Shown: positions 54,001-60,110, counted from the stretch's first letter. The stretch is DNA of 64,000 nucleotides from Leguminivora glycinivorella (GCF_023078275.1 NC_062998.1:18427916-18491915); one strand, 5' to 3'. Numbers and translations are program-made. The notes: generated from the sequence alone by a model not told the origin.

Positions 54001-55896
54001 AGAGACACGGCGATGTTTATAGTTACTTGCTCAGCGGTGAACTACGAGTATCAAATTATCAATATCGCCGTGTCTCTTTTATTTACACGGGAGTGAATAT
54101 CTTTTGTTCGTTTTTATAGCCGATAGCTAATAGTTAACAAGCTTGCGGTGGGACCATTGCCTAAACAATAGGCTATTTTCCTTCTAGTCAAATCAGCTTC
54201 TTTTTAAGAACTGTCAAAACGAATTTCAACGATTTGCTAATATAGAATTAATATGAAATTGTGTCGAATGACGTCAACTCATTTAATTTTTCCCTTCAAC
54301 CTATTAAATACTAGCTTTTGCCCGCGGCTTCGCTCACGTTAGAAAGAGACGAAATGTAGCCTGTATCACTTTCCATCCCTTCAACTCTGTTTTGTCGTGG
54401 AAGACGGACAAACAAACAAACACACACTCTTTCCCATTTATAATATTACGCCGTGTCTTGCGTGGGCGACGGTCGCCGTCGCGTCTCGTACTTCCATATC
54501 GATAAGGTTTGATTTCGTATGCGTCGCATCGCCGTCGCGCGACCATCGCGCGACCGTCGCCCACGCAAGCCACGGCGTTAGTATGGATATATTGGGTTTT
54601 AAAATAACTGCTGTCCGTGTTTTCCTTATAGTTATAATTATCTGACGCTTTCTTGCATATAATAAAATATTTTATTTGAAGTAGGGTGCATTGGGGTAAT
54701 TTCGAAAGACACATAAAAATCACCATTATTTCTATCATATCAAGATTCCCCTTTCGAAATTACCCGAGCATTTTGTGCTTCGAAATTATCCCAATGCACC
54801 CTACAGACAAGTTCCCTATTAAGTATCGGATGTTGTCGTGTCGGTATTGAAGCGTTGTCCGTGCGATGTGTCCAGGTGTAGCGGGCCCGCGGGACGGCTC
54901 GCTAGGCGGGCACTCGGTGGGCGCGGGCTCGCTGGGCGCGCGCCGCGCCGCGCCTGCGCCCGTGCTGCAGCGCTCGCCGCGCGTGCGCTCCGACGAGCGG
55001 ACCATCGCCACGCAGGGAGACATGCTCAATAGCATTAAAGTAATACTTTTGGCACAGTTTTTTTTGCAACTGAGAGTTCTTGCTGCGAATATTAATACGA
55101 CACCTACACACTGTGGTACCAAATATGAAGAGCGTTACCTTACAATCCTGCTATGAATGCCGAGCAAATGTATTAGATTCTTTAATTTAAATCTGCATCT
55201 AATGTTACTAATTAATTTCAATATTTCTGCTGGAAGTTTTTAGCAAGCTATGAAATTAAATTAACTAAGGCATGACCAATTTTTAATAAATGTATTTACA
55301 TCTTTCAGTTTCAGAGGAGGTACCGAAACAGCAACTTCGATGAAAAATTAAATAACAAAAGGTAATTTTTACGTTTAATGCCTATTTGAGTAGGTCTGGT
55401 ATGTATATATATATATATAGCAAACTAAGCCTGCTGATTGGTTGCTGAATAAAAGGGAGTTGAAATGGCCTTAATTGCTTCGAGTAAAGGATTGTACGGC
55501 CCACGGCCGTGCCGCTTTTTTGCTCGACTGGGCTGGGGCACTGCCGTGCCCCCAGATTTACATCCTTTGCGATGTTTATTGATCGAGATTAATCAAGACG
55601 AAAATAACAATGTATTGACTAAATATTAGCTATTAATTTATTGTGTCGACTATCATTCAAGCGTGAATAGTACATTACATTACACAAGTGCGATAAGAAA
55701 TTTGAAACAAGCGACGATCGTCTTCATGAAGCTGAAGCACCATCATGGCATGGCCGATGGTGTGTCTTGTATACCGTGTATTTTTTTTCCTGTTGCTGTC
55801 GAACAAATAAGACAATACTTATTTATTACATGTTGCAGCTCTATATCAAAAAACTCTTTCACAGACCGATTAAGTCAGCATGCGCCAGCACAGTGA
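35644..55896 (+). CDS. Cdc14: Cdc14-type dual-specificity protein phosphatase, 15 exons
   Basis: Spliced model: 35644-36026, 39999-40174, 41725-41869, 41983-42112, 42553-42678, 44856-44908, 47827-48026, 49461-49539, 50167-50320, 51264-51350, 51590-51740, 52903-53049, 54876-55039, 55309-55361, 55839-55896. All joins use GT-AG and keep frame, giving about 701 residues. The family dephosphorylates CDK-type phospho-Ser-Pro sites in mitotic exit and cytokinesis, and at centrosome or cilium sites. The N-terminal half shows THYFSIDNELVYENYFSDFG, then NWIVPGKFLAFIGP, the general-acid loop HHDLFFPDG and the catalytic P-loop HCKAGLGRTG, followed by RICRPGSVIGHQQ. The rest is a Ser/Asn/Pro/basic tail, as in other Cdc14 proteins. 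The start is the first ATG before the conserved core. The last exon is the least certain. Confidence 0.93.
36700..37456. mobile_element. TIR element in Cdc14 intron 1 (AGGTAACG ends)
   Basis: The left AGGTAACGGACCCAATCATG is mirrored at the right by CATTATGGGGTTTTACGTTACCT, with mismatches. Phrases such as CCAATTATGGACGG and CCAGTAATGGAT recur inside. No transposase is seen; the target duplication is not clear. Confidence 0.7.
37945..39330. mobile_element. intron repeat R3, copy 1 (split by an insertion)
   Basis: Opens AATAGTTATTTGTTATACAA and continues through CGCCGAGTGTGGAA, then TATAGCGAGGAAAGTACAAC. It is broken by the GGGTTCCGTA repeat (about 38569-39121) and resumes with GCGTTTATCACTGCTTCCAG to CGTGTTTCCGA. 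Other copies are at 40463, 43877 and 51918. An inverted CTTGTAAAACAAATAACTATT lies near 38490. Confidence 0.8.
38569..39121 (+). repeat. GGGTTCCGTA dispersed repeat, copy 1
   Basis: Begins CCGGCCAAGAGCGTGTCGGG and AGGGTTCCGTAGTTTTCCGT, passes TATCCGCGGACGGACGGACG (an ACGG tandem run at 39036-39075) and ends CTACGGAACCCTAAAA. The outer GGGTTCC/GGAACCC are inverted. It is very common in Lepidoptera. Flanking AAAA on both sides may be a target duplication within R3. Confidence 0.85.
39361..39815 (-). repeat. LINE 3' end in Cdc14 intron 1
   Basis: ATTCTTTATTGTGCAC at the left edge and GGCGGTCTTATCGCTAAAAA match the 3' UTR of the LINE at 10125-11733. The right part (AGATCAGACGGCAGAGCATT) matches its C-terminal coding region. 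5' truncated. Confidence 0.8.
39999..40174 (+). CDS. Cdc14: Cdc14 exon 2
   Basis: 176 nt, phase 2 to 1. Acceptor TTAAAG, donor CCAG|GTAAAC. Encodes PFQDATDGDSVFTITLLDCL, FNFKDFNYDDYNRLDKI and GGDLNWIVPG, the second part of the N-terminal domain. Confidence 0.93.
40463..40965. mobile_element. intron repeat R3, copy 2
   Basis: AATAGTTATTTGTTATACAA to ACACGTGTTTCCGAGC, colinear with copy 3. It lies in intron 2. Confidence 0.8.
41088..41318. mobile_element. PIF/Harbinger-like MITE, 231 bp
   Basis: TAA target duplication at 41085-41087 and 41319-41321. The ends GGCACTGGTCCCACCGCGAG and CTCGCGGTGGGACCAGTGCC are exact inverted repeats. The arms extend through GATAGCTCATAGC and the inner pair AAAAGAGACACGGCGAT/ATCGCCGTGTCTCTTTT. 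It lies in intron 2. A truncated copy is at 53999-54164. Confidence 0.9.
41725..41869 (+). CDS. Cdc14: Cdc14 exon 3
   Basis: 145 nt, phase 1 to 2. Acceptor TTTTCAG, donor GACGT|GTGAGT. Encodes KFLAFIGPVDVDY, YHPPEIYMSYFLENDVKMVI and RLNKKLYDGDV. Confidence 0.93.
41983..42112 (+). CDS. Cdc14: Cdc14 exon 4
   Basis: 130 nt, phase 2 to 0. Acceptor ATGTACAG, donor TGCAAG|GTTACG. Encodes FNQVGIAHHDLFFPDGSCPP with the general-acid aspartate, and ends at IAVHCK, so the catalytic cysteine codon sits two codons before the splice. Confidence 0.93.
42200..42440. repeat. dispersed repeat (ATCGCCAGTG family), copy 2
   Basis: TACTATCGTACAGTATGCAT, GGCTACCTCACAGTTACTGC and TTTGATCGCCAGTGTCCGAG. 5' part missing compared with the copy at 31309. 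It lies in intron 4, between the two exons that share the P-loop. Confidence 0.75.
42553..42678 (+). CDS. Cdc14: Cdc14 exon 5
   Basis: 126 nt, phase 0 to 0. Acceptor TTGTTTAG, donor CAACAG|GTGACT. Completes the P-loop as AGLGRTGSLIGSYL and encodes EAIGWMRICRPGSVIGHQQ. Confidence 0.93.
42790..42942. mobile_element. TA-flanked 153-bp MITE, copy 1
   Basis: GAATCGTCCCACGATAAGT at the left and ACTTATCGTGGGACGATTC at the right are exact inverses, flanked by TA at 42788-42789 and 42943-42944 (Tc1/mariner type). A copy of the same length, in reverse, is at 61801-61953. It lies in intron 5. Confidence 0.92.
43740..43855 (+). repeat. retroposon 3' tail with CTTAT microsatellite
   Basis: GCAATAAATGATTATCTTAT followed by repeated CTTAT units. 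This looks like a LINE 3' end in intron 5. Confidence 0.5.
43877..44310. mobile_element. intron repeat R3, copy 3
   Basis: AATAGTTATTTGTTATACAA, CGAGTGTGGAATTGAAAAAC, TATAGCGAGGAAACTACAAC and CGTGTTTCCGAGCTAGTGAG, colinear with copy 2. It lies in intron 5. Confidence 0.8.
44452..44591. mobile_element. 140-bp hAT-like MITE with 8-bp target duplication
   Basis: TCGATTTA flanks both sides (44444-44451 and 44592-44599). The ends are CATGCGCGGATCCAG and CTGGATCCGCGCTTG, inverted apart from one base. The interior is a C-run hairpin with CACGTGACCCCCC units. It is inserted in a repeat whose empty form is at 54170-54300 in reverse. It lies in intron 5. Confidence 0.9.
44856..44908 (+). CDS. Cdc14: Cdc14 exon 6
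   Basis: 53 nt, phase 0 to 2. Acceptor GTTACAG, donor TATAG|GTAAAT. Encodes AWLEQIESWLTKQGNMYR, the end of the catalytic domain. Confidence 0.88.
45848..46005 (+). mobile_element. Helitron-like element, 3' end
   Basis: TATAAAACAAAGTCGCTTTC to the terminal hairpin CCCGTGCGAAGCCGGGGCGG and CTAG followed by T, the expected Helitron 3' end. The body is short and non-coding. I recognise it as a common lepidopteran repeat; class assignment is from the 3' structure only. Confidence 0.65.
46178..47718. mobile_element. element Y: inverted copy of X in Cdc14 intron 6
   Basis: GACGTGATAACGTCTAATAA to GTTATCACGTTAAACTACCG reads as the reverse complement of 32332-33260, including GGCGCCAGAGAC and TTAGGAGTTAGAG. 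It is enlarged by a LINE fragment (about 46999-47569), and around 46260-46375 it carries different sequence from X. Confidence 0.85.
46999..47569 (+). pseudogene. LINE C-terminal fragment with 3' tail inside Y
   Basis: A frame at 47015-47398 encodes a post-RT C-terminal region (QRKFCRHIYKRLYGY, GLQTLETRRKLLHI, ASVLERMGLQVPR) of the Jockey/CR1 type, with a GC-rich Ala/Arg stretch at about 47246-47320. It is followed by an AT-rich 3' UTR ending TAAATAAATAAATAAA. It interrupts the ATAAGAACAAAA/AAACGTGAAAA sequence that is continuous in X, so it inserted after the X/Y duplication. Confidence 0.8.
47827..48026 (+). CDS. Cdc14: Cdc14 exon 7
   Basis: 200 nt, phase 2 to 1. Acceptor GTGCTAG, donor GAAG|GTAAAT. 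Encodes KKYFNDADRIPVHKYGIY, EKALKRTTGSK, a Pro run (SPPPPIQW) and EISPPPRPRASK: the start of the disordered tail. Confidence 0.85.
48367..49370. repeat. 1-kb palindrome in Cdc14 intron 7
   Basis: The left arm 48367-48774 pairs with 48948-49370 across a 173-bp spacer. Arms begin GGCATAATTAATGGAAG and end ACCATGGGTGGAA. Shared inner words include TCCATCACGAAAGTTGGTCC (one mismatch) and pyrimidine/purine runs (CCCCTCTGCGTCACCCC). Arm divergence is moderate. The spacer contains the tRNA-like sequence. Confidence 0.9.
48761..48829 (-). other. tRNA-like sequence (SINE-head relic)
   Basis: The minus strand reads TGGTAGCTGTTGGTAGAGCC, then an anticodon-like arm CTGGA-GTTTCAA-TCCAG, then GTGAGTTCAAGTTCCAC resembling the T arm and B box. 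The acceptor stem does not pair and the B box is degenerate, so it is not a working tRNA. Confidence 0.45.
49461..49539 (+). CDS. Cdc14: Cdc14 exon 8
   Basis: 79 nt, phase 1 to 2. Acceptor TTCCAACAG, donor AAAGG|GTAAGT. Encodes VNKALTQRDSSTESSKR and NFQRSFNK. Confidence 0.85.
49564..49682. mobile_element. GGGGGCCGATTTTTGA MITE, copy 3 (119 bp)
   Basis: GGGGGCCGATTTTTGAGTCT to AGATTCAAAAATCGGCCCCC. It begins 24 bp after the donor of exon 8. Confidence 0.92.
50167..50320 (+). CDS. Cdc14: Cdc14 exon 9
   Basis: 154 nt, phase 2 to 0. Acceptor TTTTATCAG, donor AATGCA|GTAAGT. Encodes DQNERSRSTTRRGGDASA, SNQSSHANTQSITTTKT and KGKPSFTNNA: Ser/Thr/Asn-rich tail. Confidence 0.82.
50357..50658. mobile_element. 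TA-flanked MITE (TACAGGGTTAAATAAAAAGG)
   Basis: The left CAGGGTTAAATAAAAAGGAC is mirrored at the right by CCCTTTTTATTTCACCTG, then inner arms TGACTTTTGAGGTC and GACCTCAAAAGTCAC. TA at 50355-50356 and 50659-50660. The MITE at 50443-50567 is nested in it. Confidence 0.82.
50443..50567. mobile_element. GGGGGCCGATTTTTGA MITE, copy 4, nested
   Basis: GGGCCGATTTTTGAGTC to GATTCAAAAATCGCCCCCC, with AATTGTCACTGAAAATAATA inside. It is more diverged than copies 2 and 3. Confidence 0.85.
50907..51048. mobile_element. 142-bp MITE (CGTCACTACTTT ends), copy 1
   Basis: CGTCACTACTTTGAAAAAAT at the left and TTTTTTAAAGTAGTGACG at the right. The interior has CGTATCTCACGC and GACAGACGAAGATACAAG. A second copy is nested in the SINE at 53229. 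Confidence 0.88.
51264..51350 (+). CDS. Cdc14: Cdc14 exon 10
   Basis: 87 nt, phase 0 to 0. Acceptor TTTTTCAG, donor AAAAAG|GTAAAT. Encodes FTSMCVRNVKARPINPSPSP and TKLTAADKK, with two Ser-Pro sites. Confidence 0.83.
51590..51740 (+). CDS. Cdc14: Cdc14 exon 11
   Basis: 151 nt, phase 0 to 1. Acceptor TTTTTTCCAG, donor CACAG|GTATTT. Encodes NTSVKGKEGNNISSRYERLN and HALTVTPHNTNRLSSTVNER, with a Thr-Pro site. Confidence 0.83.
51918..52150. mobile_element. intron repeat R3, copy 4 (partial)
   Basis: ATAATTATTTGTTTTACAAG, AACCGCACGTGCCAATATTG and CGAAGGTTAAACAAACTTTG match the inverted half of copy 1 (38330-38510). It lies in intron 11. Confidence 0.7.
52183..52311. mobile_element. 129-bp MITE with TAA target duplication
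   Basis: TTCATAAACGATCACTAAAG at the left, CTTTAGTTATCGTTTATGAA at the right and inner arms GATAAAGTTCGTTTGTCCC/GGGACTAACAAACTTTATC. TAA at 52180-52182 and 52312-52314, as in PIF/Harbinger. Confidence 0.85.
52368..52844. mobile_element. 477-bp MITE (GGGAGCGTTCAAGTATTACG)
   Basis: The left GGGAGCGTTCAAGTATTACG and right CGTAATACTTGAACGCTCCC are exact inverted ends. Inner words TTACGTAAC and CCCCCCTCCC recur. AAA flanks both sides. It lies 58 bp upstream of exon 12. Confidence 0.92.
52903..53049 (+). CDS. Cdc14: Cdc14 exon 12
   Basis: 147 nt, phase 1 to 1, GC-rich. Acceptor GATCGCAG, donor AAAG|GTGCAT. Encodes ASRGSAQSNPRRKLGRSPSP, ARLLEHSRATNTPCSSNNSS and GRLSK. If the weak donor is not used, the frame continues to a stop at 53097-53099 (GASKMSLKKALSKLKC), giving an alternative basic C-terminus. 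Confidence 0.8.
53229..53600 (+). repeat. tRNA-derived SINE, split by a MITE
   Basis: A-box-like TGGCGCAGTCGGTAGTGA at about 53238 and a perfect B box GGTTCGAATCC at 53297-53307, then TGTGATGAGCACAGATATTT. The body is interrupted at 53347-53532 and resumes GTTCCTGAGTCATGGATG into a TATA-rich tail. It lies in intron 12. Confidence 0.9.
53347..53532. mobile_element. CGTCACTACTTT MITE, copy 2, nested in the SINE
   Basis: Same ends as 50907-51048. ATTT is duplicated on both sides (53343-53346, 53533-53536) where the uninterrupted SINE at 20236 has one ATTT. A further 37-40 bp (AGGGTTCCGTACC to GGAACCCTTA, from 53479) is inserted inside it, a reduced GGGTTCCGTA repeat. Confidence 0.9.
53594..53998. 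repeat. dispersed repeat (AGTGGCGG...ATCGCCAGTG), copy 3
   Basis: AGTGGCGGGGCGTGAAAATT, CTGGTTACCTCACAGTTACC, CTACACGAGCTTAGACTGTG and TTTCATCGCCAGTG. It ends exactly where the truncated PIF-type MITE begins. Confidence 0.75.
53999..54164. mobile_element. PIF/Harbinger-like MITE, left end missing
   Basis: AGAGACACGGCGATGTTTAT to GCTTGCGGTGGGACCATTGC matches the right two thirds of 41088-41318. Confidence 0.8.
54311..54445 (-). mobile_element. Helitron-like 3' end, minus strand
   Basis: On the minus strand it ends GCGAAGCCGCGGGCAAAAGC then CTAG followed by T, with a GC hairpin before the end. The plus strand reads CTAGCTTTTGCCCGCGGCTT and ACGGACAAACAAACAAACAC. It is a common lepidopteran repeat. 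Confidence 0.6.
54449..54577. mobile_element. 129-bp MITE with TTA target duplication
   Basis: CGCCGTGTCTTGCGTGGGCG and CGCCCACGCAAGCCACGGCG are inverted with one mismatch; inner CGACGGTCGC/GCGACCGTCG. TTA at 54446-54448 and 54578-54580. Confidence 0.9.
54684..54801. mobile_element. 118-bp TA-flanked MITE (GGGTGCATTGGG)
   Basis: GGGTGCATTGGGGTAATTTC and GAAATTATCCCAATGCACCC are inverted with one mismatch. TA at 54682-54683 and 54802-54803. Confidence 0.9.
54876..55039 (+). CDS. Cdc14: Cdc14 exon 13
   Basis: 164 nt, phase 1 to 0, GC-rich. Acceptor TGTCCAG, donor ATTAAA|GTAATA. Encodes VAGPRDGSLGGHSVGAGSL, ARRAAPAPVLQRSPRVRSD and IATQGDMLNSIK. The low-complexity Gly/Ala/Arg content fits a disordered tail. 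Confidence 0.75.
55309..55361 (+). CDS. Cdc14: Cdc14 exon 14
   Basis: 53 nt, phase 0 to 2. Acceptor ATCTTTCAG, donor AAAAG|GTAATT. Encodes FQRRYRNSNFDEKLNNK. Confidence 0.75.
55839..55896 (+). CDS. Cdc14: Cdc14 exon 15 (probable last exon)
   Basis: 58 nt, phase 2 to the stop TGA. Acceptor ATGTTGCAG after a TTATTTATTAC tract. Encodes SSISKNSFTDRLSQHAPAQ. Two other choices keep frame: an acceptor at GCGCCAG giving 55889-55988 (ending GQYKITRKH, 715 residues in all), or TATTTTTCAG giving 56822-56862. Transcript data would decide. Confidence 0.5.
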
Positions 55897-56082
55897 AACC
55901 TCCTACGGCGCATGACATGCGAGCGTTGGGCGGACTCCAACGAGATCTCACGGTCCCAGGACAGTATAAAATCACGCGGAAACACTAGAAGTATCCAATT
56001 GCTTTGTGCTTTCAATAGGTACGTTAGGTAGATTTACCTACTTATTTTAACTATAAAACTCCCGTGAGACTCATACATATTC

Positions 56083-56207
56083 AAAAATATTTTAAGCGGG
56101 TTACTCACGTATTAAGTCGATATAGCGTTCGACATGTTTCGATCCAATTTCGAGGACCTTTCTCAAGAGTCGACTTAATACGTGAGTAACCCGCTTAAAA
56201 TATTTTT
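56083..56207. mobile_element. 125-bp hairpin MITE, perfect 38-bp arms
   Basis: AAAAATATTTTAAGCGGGTT with 18 further bases is matched exactly inverted to 56207. The loop contains TTTCGATCCAATTTCGAGG. Confidence 0.95.
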
Positions 56208-56271
56208 AATTACCTACTTATATTTATATATACGAGTATGTAGTTTAATTATGGTTTAATGAATAGGAAGG

Positions 56272-56409
56272 GGGGGGCGATTTTTGAAACTCGCATACGG
56301 GATTTTGTCACTAAAATACCGGTTGAAAACGGTGACTTGCTTATTATATTTATTATTTTCAGTGACAATTTTCTGAATTCGAACCCGTGAGACTCAAAAA
56401 TCGGCCCCC
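56272..56409. mobile_element. GGGGGCCGATTTTTGA MITE, copy 5
   Basis: GGGGGGCGATTTTTGAAACT to GAGACTCAAAAATCGGCCCC. It carries a small internal duplication (TTATTATATTTATTATTTTC). Confidence 0.88.
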
Positions 56410-56608
56410 TGAAGAAAATTACTAATAGCCTACAGCCCTACACTATGCCGGTAGAAATTATTAAATTCTTATTCCTATGTCACTGGCATAAGTAAACTTC
56501 TTGTTCCTATGCCAGTAGTATAGAAATACGAACAATTCGAGTATGGAGATTATATAAACTCCATAAATTCGAGTACGACAGTCGACCATTCGACGGACCA
56601 GGCCCCGT

Positions 56609-56750
56609 AGCCGAATGGCATTTCTCCGACGCCAAACGAAAGCGATACGCCGCTGGCTCTGTCGCGCCAATACGCAAGCGCGATAGAGATAGATATCTAC
56701 TAGCGCTTCGTTTCGTGAGCGTTTCGTGAGCGTTTGTGCCATTCGGCTAG
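56609..56750. mobile_element. MITE with TAGCCGAATGGCA ends
   Basis: GTAGCCGAATGGCATTTC at the left and TGCCATTCGGCTAGCC at the right are inverted. The interior has CGTTTCGTGAGCGTTT repeats. A common lepidopteran repeat. Confidence 0.75.
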
Positions 56751-56821
56751 CCACCCAGGCTACCAGTAACTTTTTTTATGAATAAGGGGCGTATATGCCT
56801 ACATTTAAGTTCTATTTTTCA

Positions 56822-56935
56822 GTTCGGCGTGGCGTAGATCTTCAGCTGGATCCACTAGATAGGGATAAGAATGTCCGGATTGAGAAAGAAATTGAGTATC
56901 TAATTTTAGAAATAGAGCTGTTTAGATGGATGTAG
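56822..56935 (+). other. possible terminal exon
   Basis: It follows a strong acceptor (CTATTTTTCAG). In one frame it encodes GVDLQLDPLDRDKNVRIEK and ILEIELFRWM before a TAG at 56933-56935. In the frame compatible with Cdc14 exon 14 it encodes SAWRRSSAGSTR and stops at 56862. Which, if either, is used cannot be told. Confidence 0.3.
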
Positions 56936-57164
56936 CATTTGGTATGTACGCGAAAAAGAAAATTGCACGTGTGCATTTTAGTATGTTAAATACCTAACTA
57001 GTTGCAAAGATTATATTACCTTTCTTTCTAAGAGTCGTATGGTTCTTTATTTTCCTCCGTTTCTTGCAAACTTTACTTTGCTGCTGTTACTAGACTAATA
57101 AGAGCCCAGAGCCGCCATTAAAAAGGTCCTCATTTTCTCAAGGATGGAACTTAATATGGAATAT

Positions 57165-57355
57165 GTAGTAGTACATTACGATACAAGTGCGAAAAAAAGT
57201 AAGTTCGAAACGAGTGGCAATAAATTAAAACACGACCGAAGGGAGTGTTTTAAATCGACACGAGTTACTGTAGTAATTGAAATAGTACATTACAATACAA
57301 GTGCGTAAAAAAAATTCCTTTTCGCACGTGTATCGTACGACGTTTTTCAGTGAGA
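57165..57355. repeat. CACGTGCGAAAAG-family repeat, copy 4
   Basis: TACGATACAAGTGCGAAAAA, CGACCGAAGGGAGTGTTTTA and TTTTCGCACGTGTATCGTAC. Partly duplicated within itself (GTACATTACRATACAAGTGC occurs twice). Confidence 0.75.
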
Positions 57356-57542
57356 TTGGCACAGTTGTTAATAAACTTAGATGACAAACTAGAGTCTGGC
57401 TAGCCAAATATTGTTGACAGATATTTCCTTGTGGTATCACCAATTGTCTATGGTTTAAAAAAAAGGCTAAAAGTCTGCTGTCAATTTATGTCACTTGTTC
57501 AAATTGTTCGCGGGTTAAAGGGTAAATCTTAAATATTATAAC

Positions 57543-58730
57543 AATGACGATACCAAGCGAGGTCCGCTATTTGCTGTTTAAGCTAATAAATAATTACAAC
57601 CAAGAGCGAAGTCGACGTGAAGCGGCATATAATGAAAAACTGCAATGTTTACAAGTCGTAAACAATATAGTAGGTTGGCATTGAGGTATAATGTACTAGA
57701 GAGGACACGGCGAACAAAAAGTTTGCTCCACGAACATAAGTCCAGTGGACTTATGTTGCCTCAGTCAGTCTCTGCGCGTGGTGGGAGGAGGTTGTCTCTG
57801 ACTGCACACAAATAAAATGAAAAAATGCCTTCCTGTGCTATAAGATACTGTTGAAGCTATACGAGAAAATCTAATAACAGTGACGGTGTCACATTTCATC
57901 GGTTAGTAGACAAGTTATTTTGATCTGACTTATATTTAAGTAATTATTATAATGAAGGGACGGGCTCCTTAAACGCGATGCTATGGCCGCCATTTTGACT
58001 ACTGGAATCATAGATGAATCGCGCAGACATGACATGTAGGTATTACGGTATAATAATTGTGATCATATTCTGTTTTCAATATATAATATAAAAATATTTA
58101 TTTCAATTTATAGTTTTGAATATTACACGGTTCTAATACAAATTTTAGTCGATAATATTATACAATAAGCATGATTTTGAATTATTTCTGAATTATAATT
58201 CTCATTATTGACGAAAAATAGTGACACCAAAACTGAAATAGTATTTAATGCAACCGGTGTTTAAGGGAGGTAAAACAAGGTGAATGGCGCGATTATTATT
58301 CTGAGCGACAGAAACTTACAAAACTAATTTTATTCAAAGGAAATTAAAATTTATGAAAAAAACAATTACTTATTTTTATTTCACTGAGTGGAAATTAAAT
58401 ATAACACAATGTATAATAGTGCTAAAAGTAAACTACTTAGTATTTCACACACAAAGTATAAAACAAAGGTCTACACTAAAAGTGTCGCGTCTAGGTGGTC
58501 AAGTCTTACTCTATGACACGGTTCGCTTCACGCGCATGCGCCTCGCGCTGCCGCCGCTGCCGGTTGGCGCACAGAATATGTTCGAGTTGTCATTTCTAGT
58601 ACGTAGTACATAGTAGTTCAATGTAGGTTGGTGATCTATTAATATTTTGATACTTTAAGTACTAGTTCTAACATTTGCCTATAACTTTGATTAAGTATGT
58701 GAATATAATAAAACTTAAATCTCATAAACA
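57543..58730. other. mostly gene-free stretch around the candidate gene
   Basis: Apart from the proposed exon 1, only an 11-bp-arm palindrome (ACATAAGTCCA/TGGACTTATGT, 57737-57759) and AT-rich spacer are seen. The open frame at 58353-58613 has no motif. Confidence 0.4.
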
Positions 58731-59452
58731 GGAAAAGAGTGTAAAGACAAGGAGAAACTCGAAGCTCTGGGAAGCATTAATAAAATAAAAATATTGGAAC
58801 GTAACGACTTACTTACGAAAAACCAATATTTAGAAGAAATCAGTGAAGTGACTGGTCAGTAGTAATTTGATATAAAAAATAAAATAAATAATATAATTTA
58901 GCCTATATACGTTCCACTGCTGGGCACAGGCCTCCTCTCATGTCTGAGAGGGCTCAGGCTATATAGTCTCCACGCTAGCCCAATGCGGGTTGGAGACTTC
59001 ACATAAATCTTTGAATTTCTTCGCTGACGTATGCAGGTTTCCTCACGATGTTTTCCTTCACCGTAAAGCTAGTGGTACATATTAAATGATATTTCGTACG
59101 TAAGTTCCGAAAAACTCATTGGTACGAGCCAGGATTTGAACCCGCGACCTCCGGATTGAAAGTCGGGCGTTCCCCATTACTTCTTGTAATACACGTTAAT
59201 TATTAATATTTAAATGCCAATAACCATCGTAAAACTTTTAGGTTAATACGTCAAATGCTAACAGATTTTGTCAAATTTCTGTACATATGTATATTAGCAA
59301 TTTCTATTGATTTTCAATATAAGTGTGCACAGAAAACAAAAATATTTTCTAGTATCAAAACTATATCTCCTACTATACCAAGTGTGACCAGCCCTAGATT
59401 TTTTGAATTTCCCGCCAAAAGTTGGGGCAATATTTCATTAGCCACACTCTAG
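57544..59452 (+). CDS. candidate three-exon gene, function unknown
   Basis: Proposed exons 57544-57673, 58732-58854 and 59265-59452 join in frame into about 146 residues. Exon 1 encodes MTIPSEVRYLLFKLINNYNQ and ERSRREAAYNEKLQCLQ, helical and charged. Exon 2, after ATAAACAG, encodes CKDKEKLEALGSINKIKILE and LLTKNQYLEEISEV. Exon 3 adds a hydrophobic run (FVKFLYICILAISIDF) and ends SWGNISLATL. Exon 1's donor (G|GTTGGC) is weak, and exon 3's acceptor is ordinary. I do not recognise the protein. The first two exons look coiled-coil-like. The last could be chance, with a real 3' exon beyond a SINE or outside the window. Independent plus-strand gene downstream of Cdc14, or an artefact. Confidence 0.3.
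58905..59190 (-). repeat. CCACTGCTGGGC-type SINE, minus strand
   Basis: CCACTGCTGGGCACAGGCCT, CTTCACATAAATCTTTGAAT, GCAGGTTTCCTCACGATGTT and GGATTTGAACC, whose complement GGTTCAAATCC is a pol III B box (59132-59142). A very frequent lepidopteran SINE; its head is at the right. Confidence 0.88.
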
Positions 59453-59460
59453 CTCTGCAG

Positions 59461-60110
59461 AATGTCCGCAAACAATGTGCAGGCGTAGGCGGAGCTGAGG
59501 GCCCGTGGCCATAAAATTGTTAGATTTGTGAGTCGGCTCAGTCAGGTTCCGGTACTTTTGAAGCAGAAAAAGAAGGGCCGACTTATTATGGTAGCCGCAG
59601 CGCCCCTAGCGAAGTCTATGGAACCCGAACCACAGGAGTTATTTTCCCGGCAAGTAATTAACAAGTGGGTTAATCGCAGGAACGGGGCCTTGATGTATTT
59701 GTATATGGTGGTCCAGACACGACTGTTTCGGACATTATCTACACAGAATACGGAGGGCGCTGAGTTCTCACTTCCACAAATGGGGCGCGGCAGATGCTAT
59801 GGTCCAGCTCCAGCACACTCTGGGAGAATATAGTCGTTGGACTCCTTGGGCCGCGGAAAGAGCTCCCTTCAGGGCAGTGACGATTGACGACGGACCTCTC
59901 GCTATGCGGGATAATTGAGGCTAAGTATGCTGAGTAGTGAGTGGTTGACGCCCGTGGTGTAATAACTTCGATGCCAGCGCACTCGTACGAACGGCAAAGA
60001 GAGTGAAACGCCGGTGTGGGTTTAGTGAGTAGGACCAAGTTTTCTCCCTCTGGGTAGGGGAGGGGAGAGGAAAGGGCGAGCGAGTCCCACATATGGTGCT
60101 TAACTACATA
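59461..60110 (+). pseudogene. R1-like LINE 3' relic
   Basis: A short frame (ADAMVQLQHTLGEYSRWTPW, ERAPFRAVTIDDGPLAMRDN, stop at 59920) resembles the C-terminal end of R1-clade LINEs. The 3' region with GTGTGGGTTTAGTGAGTAGG and CGAGCGAGTCCCACATATGG looks like an R1-type 3' UTR. The upstream part is decayed; the frame at 59528-59833 is out of register with the C-terminal piece. Confidence 0.55.
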
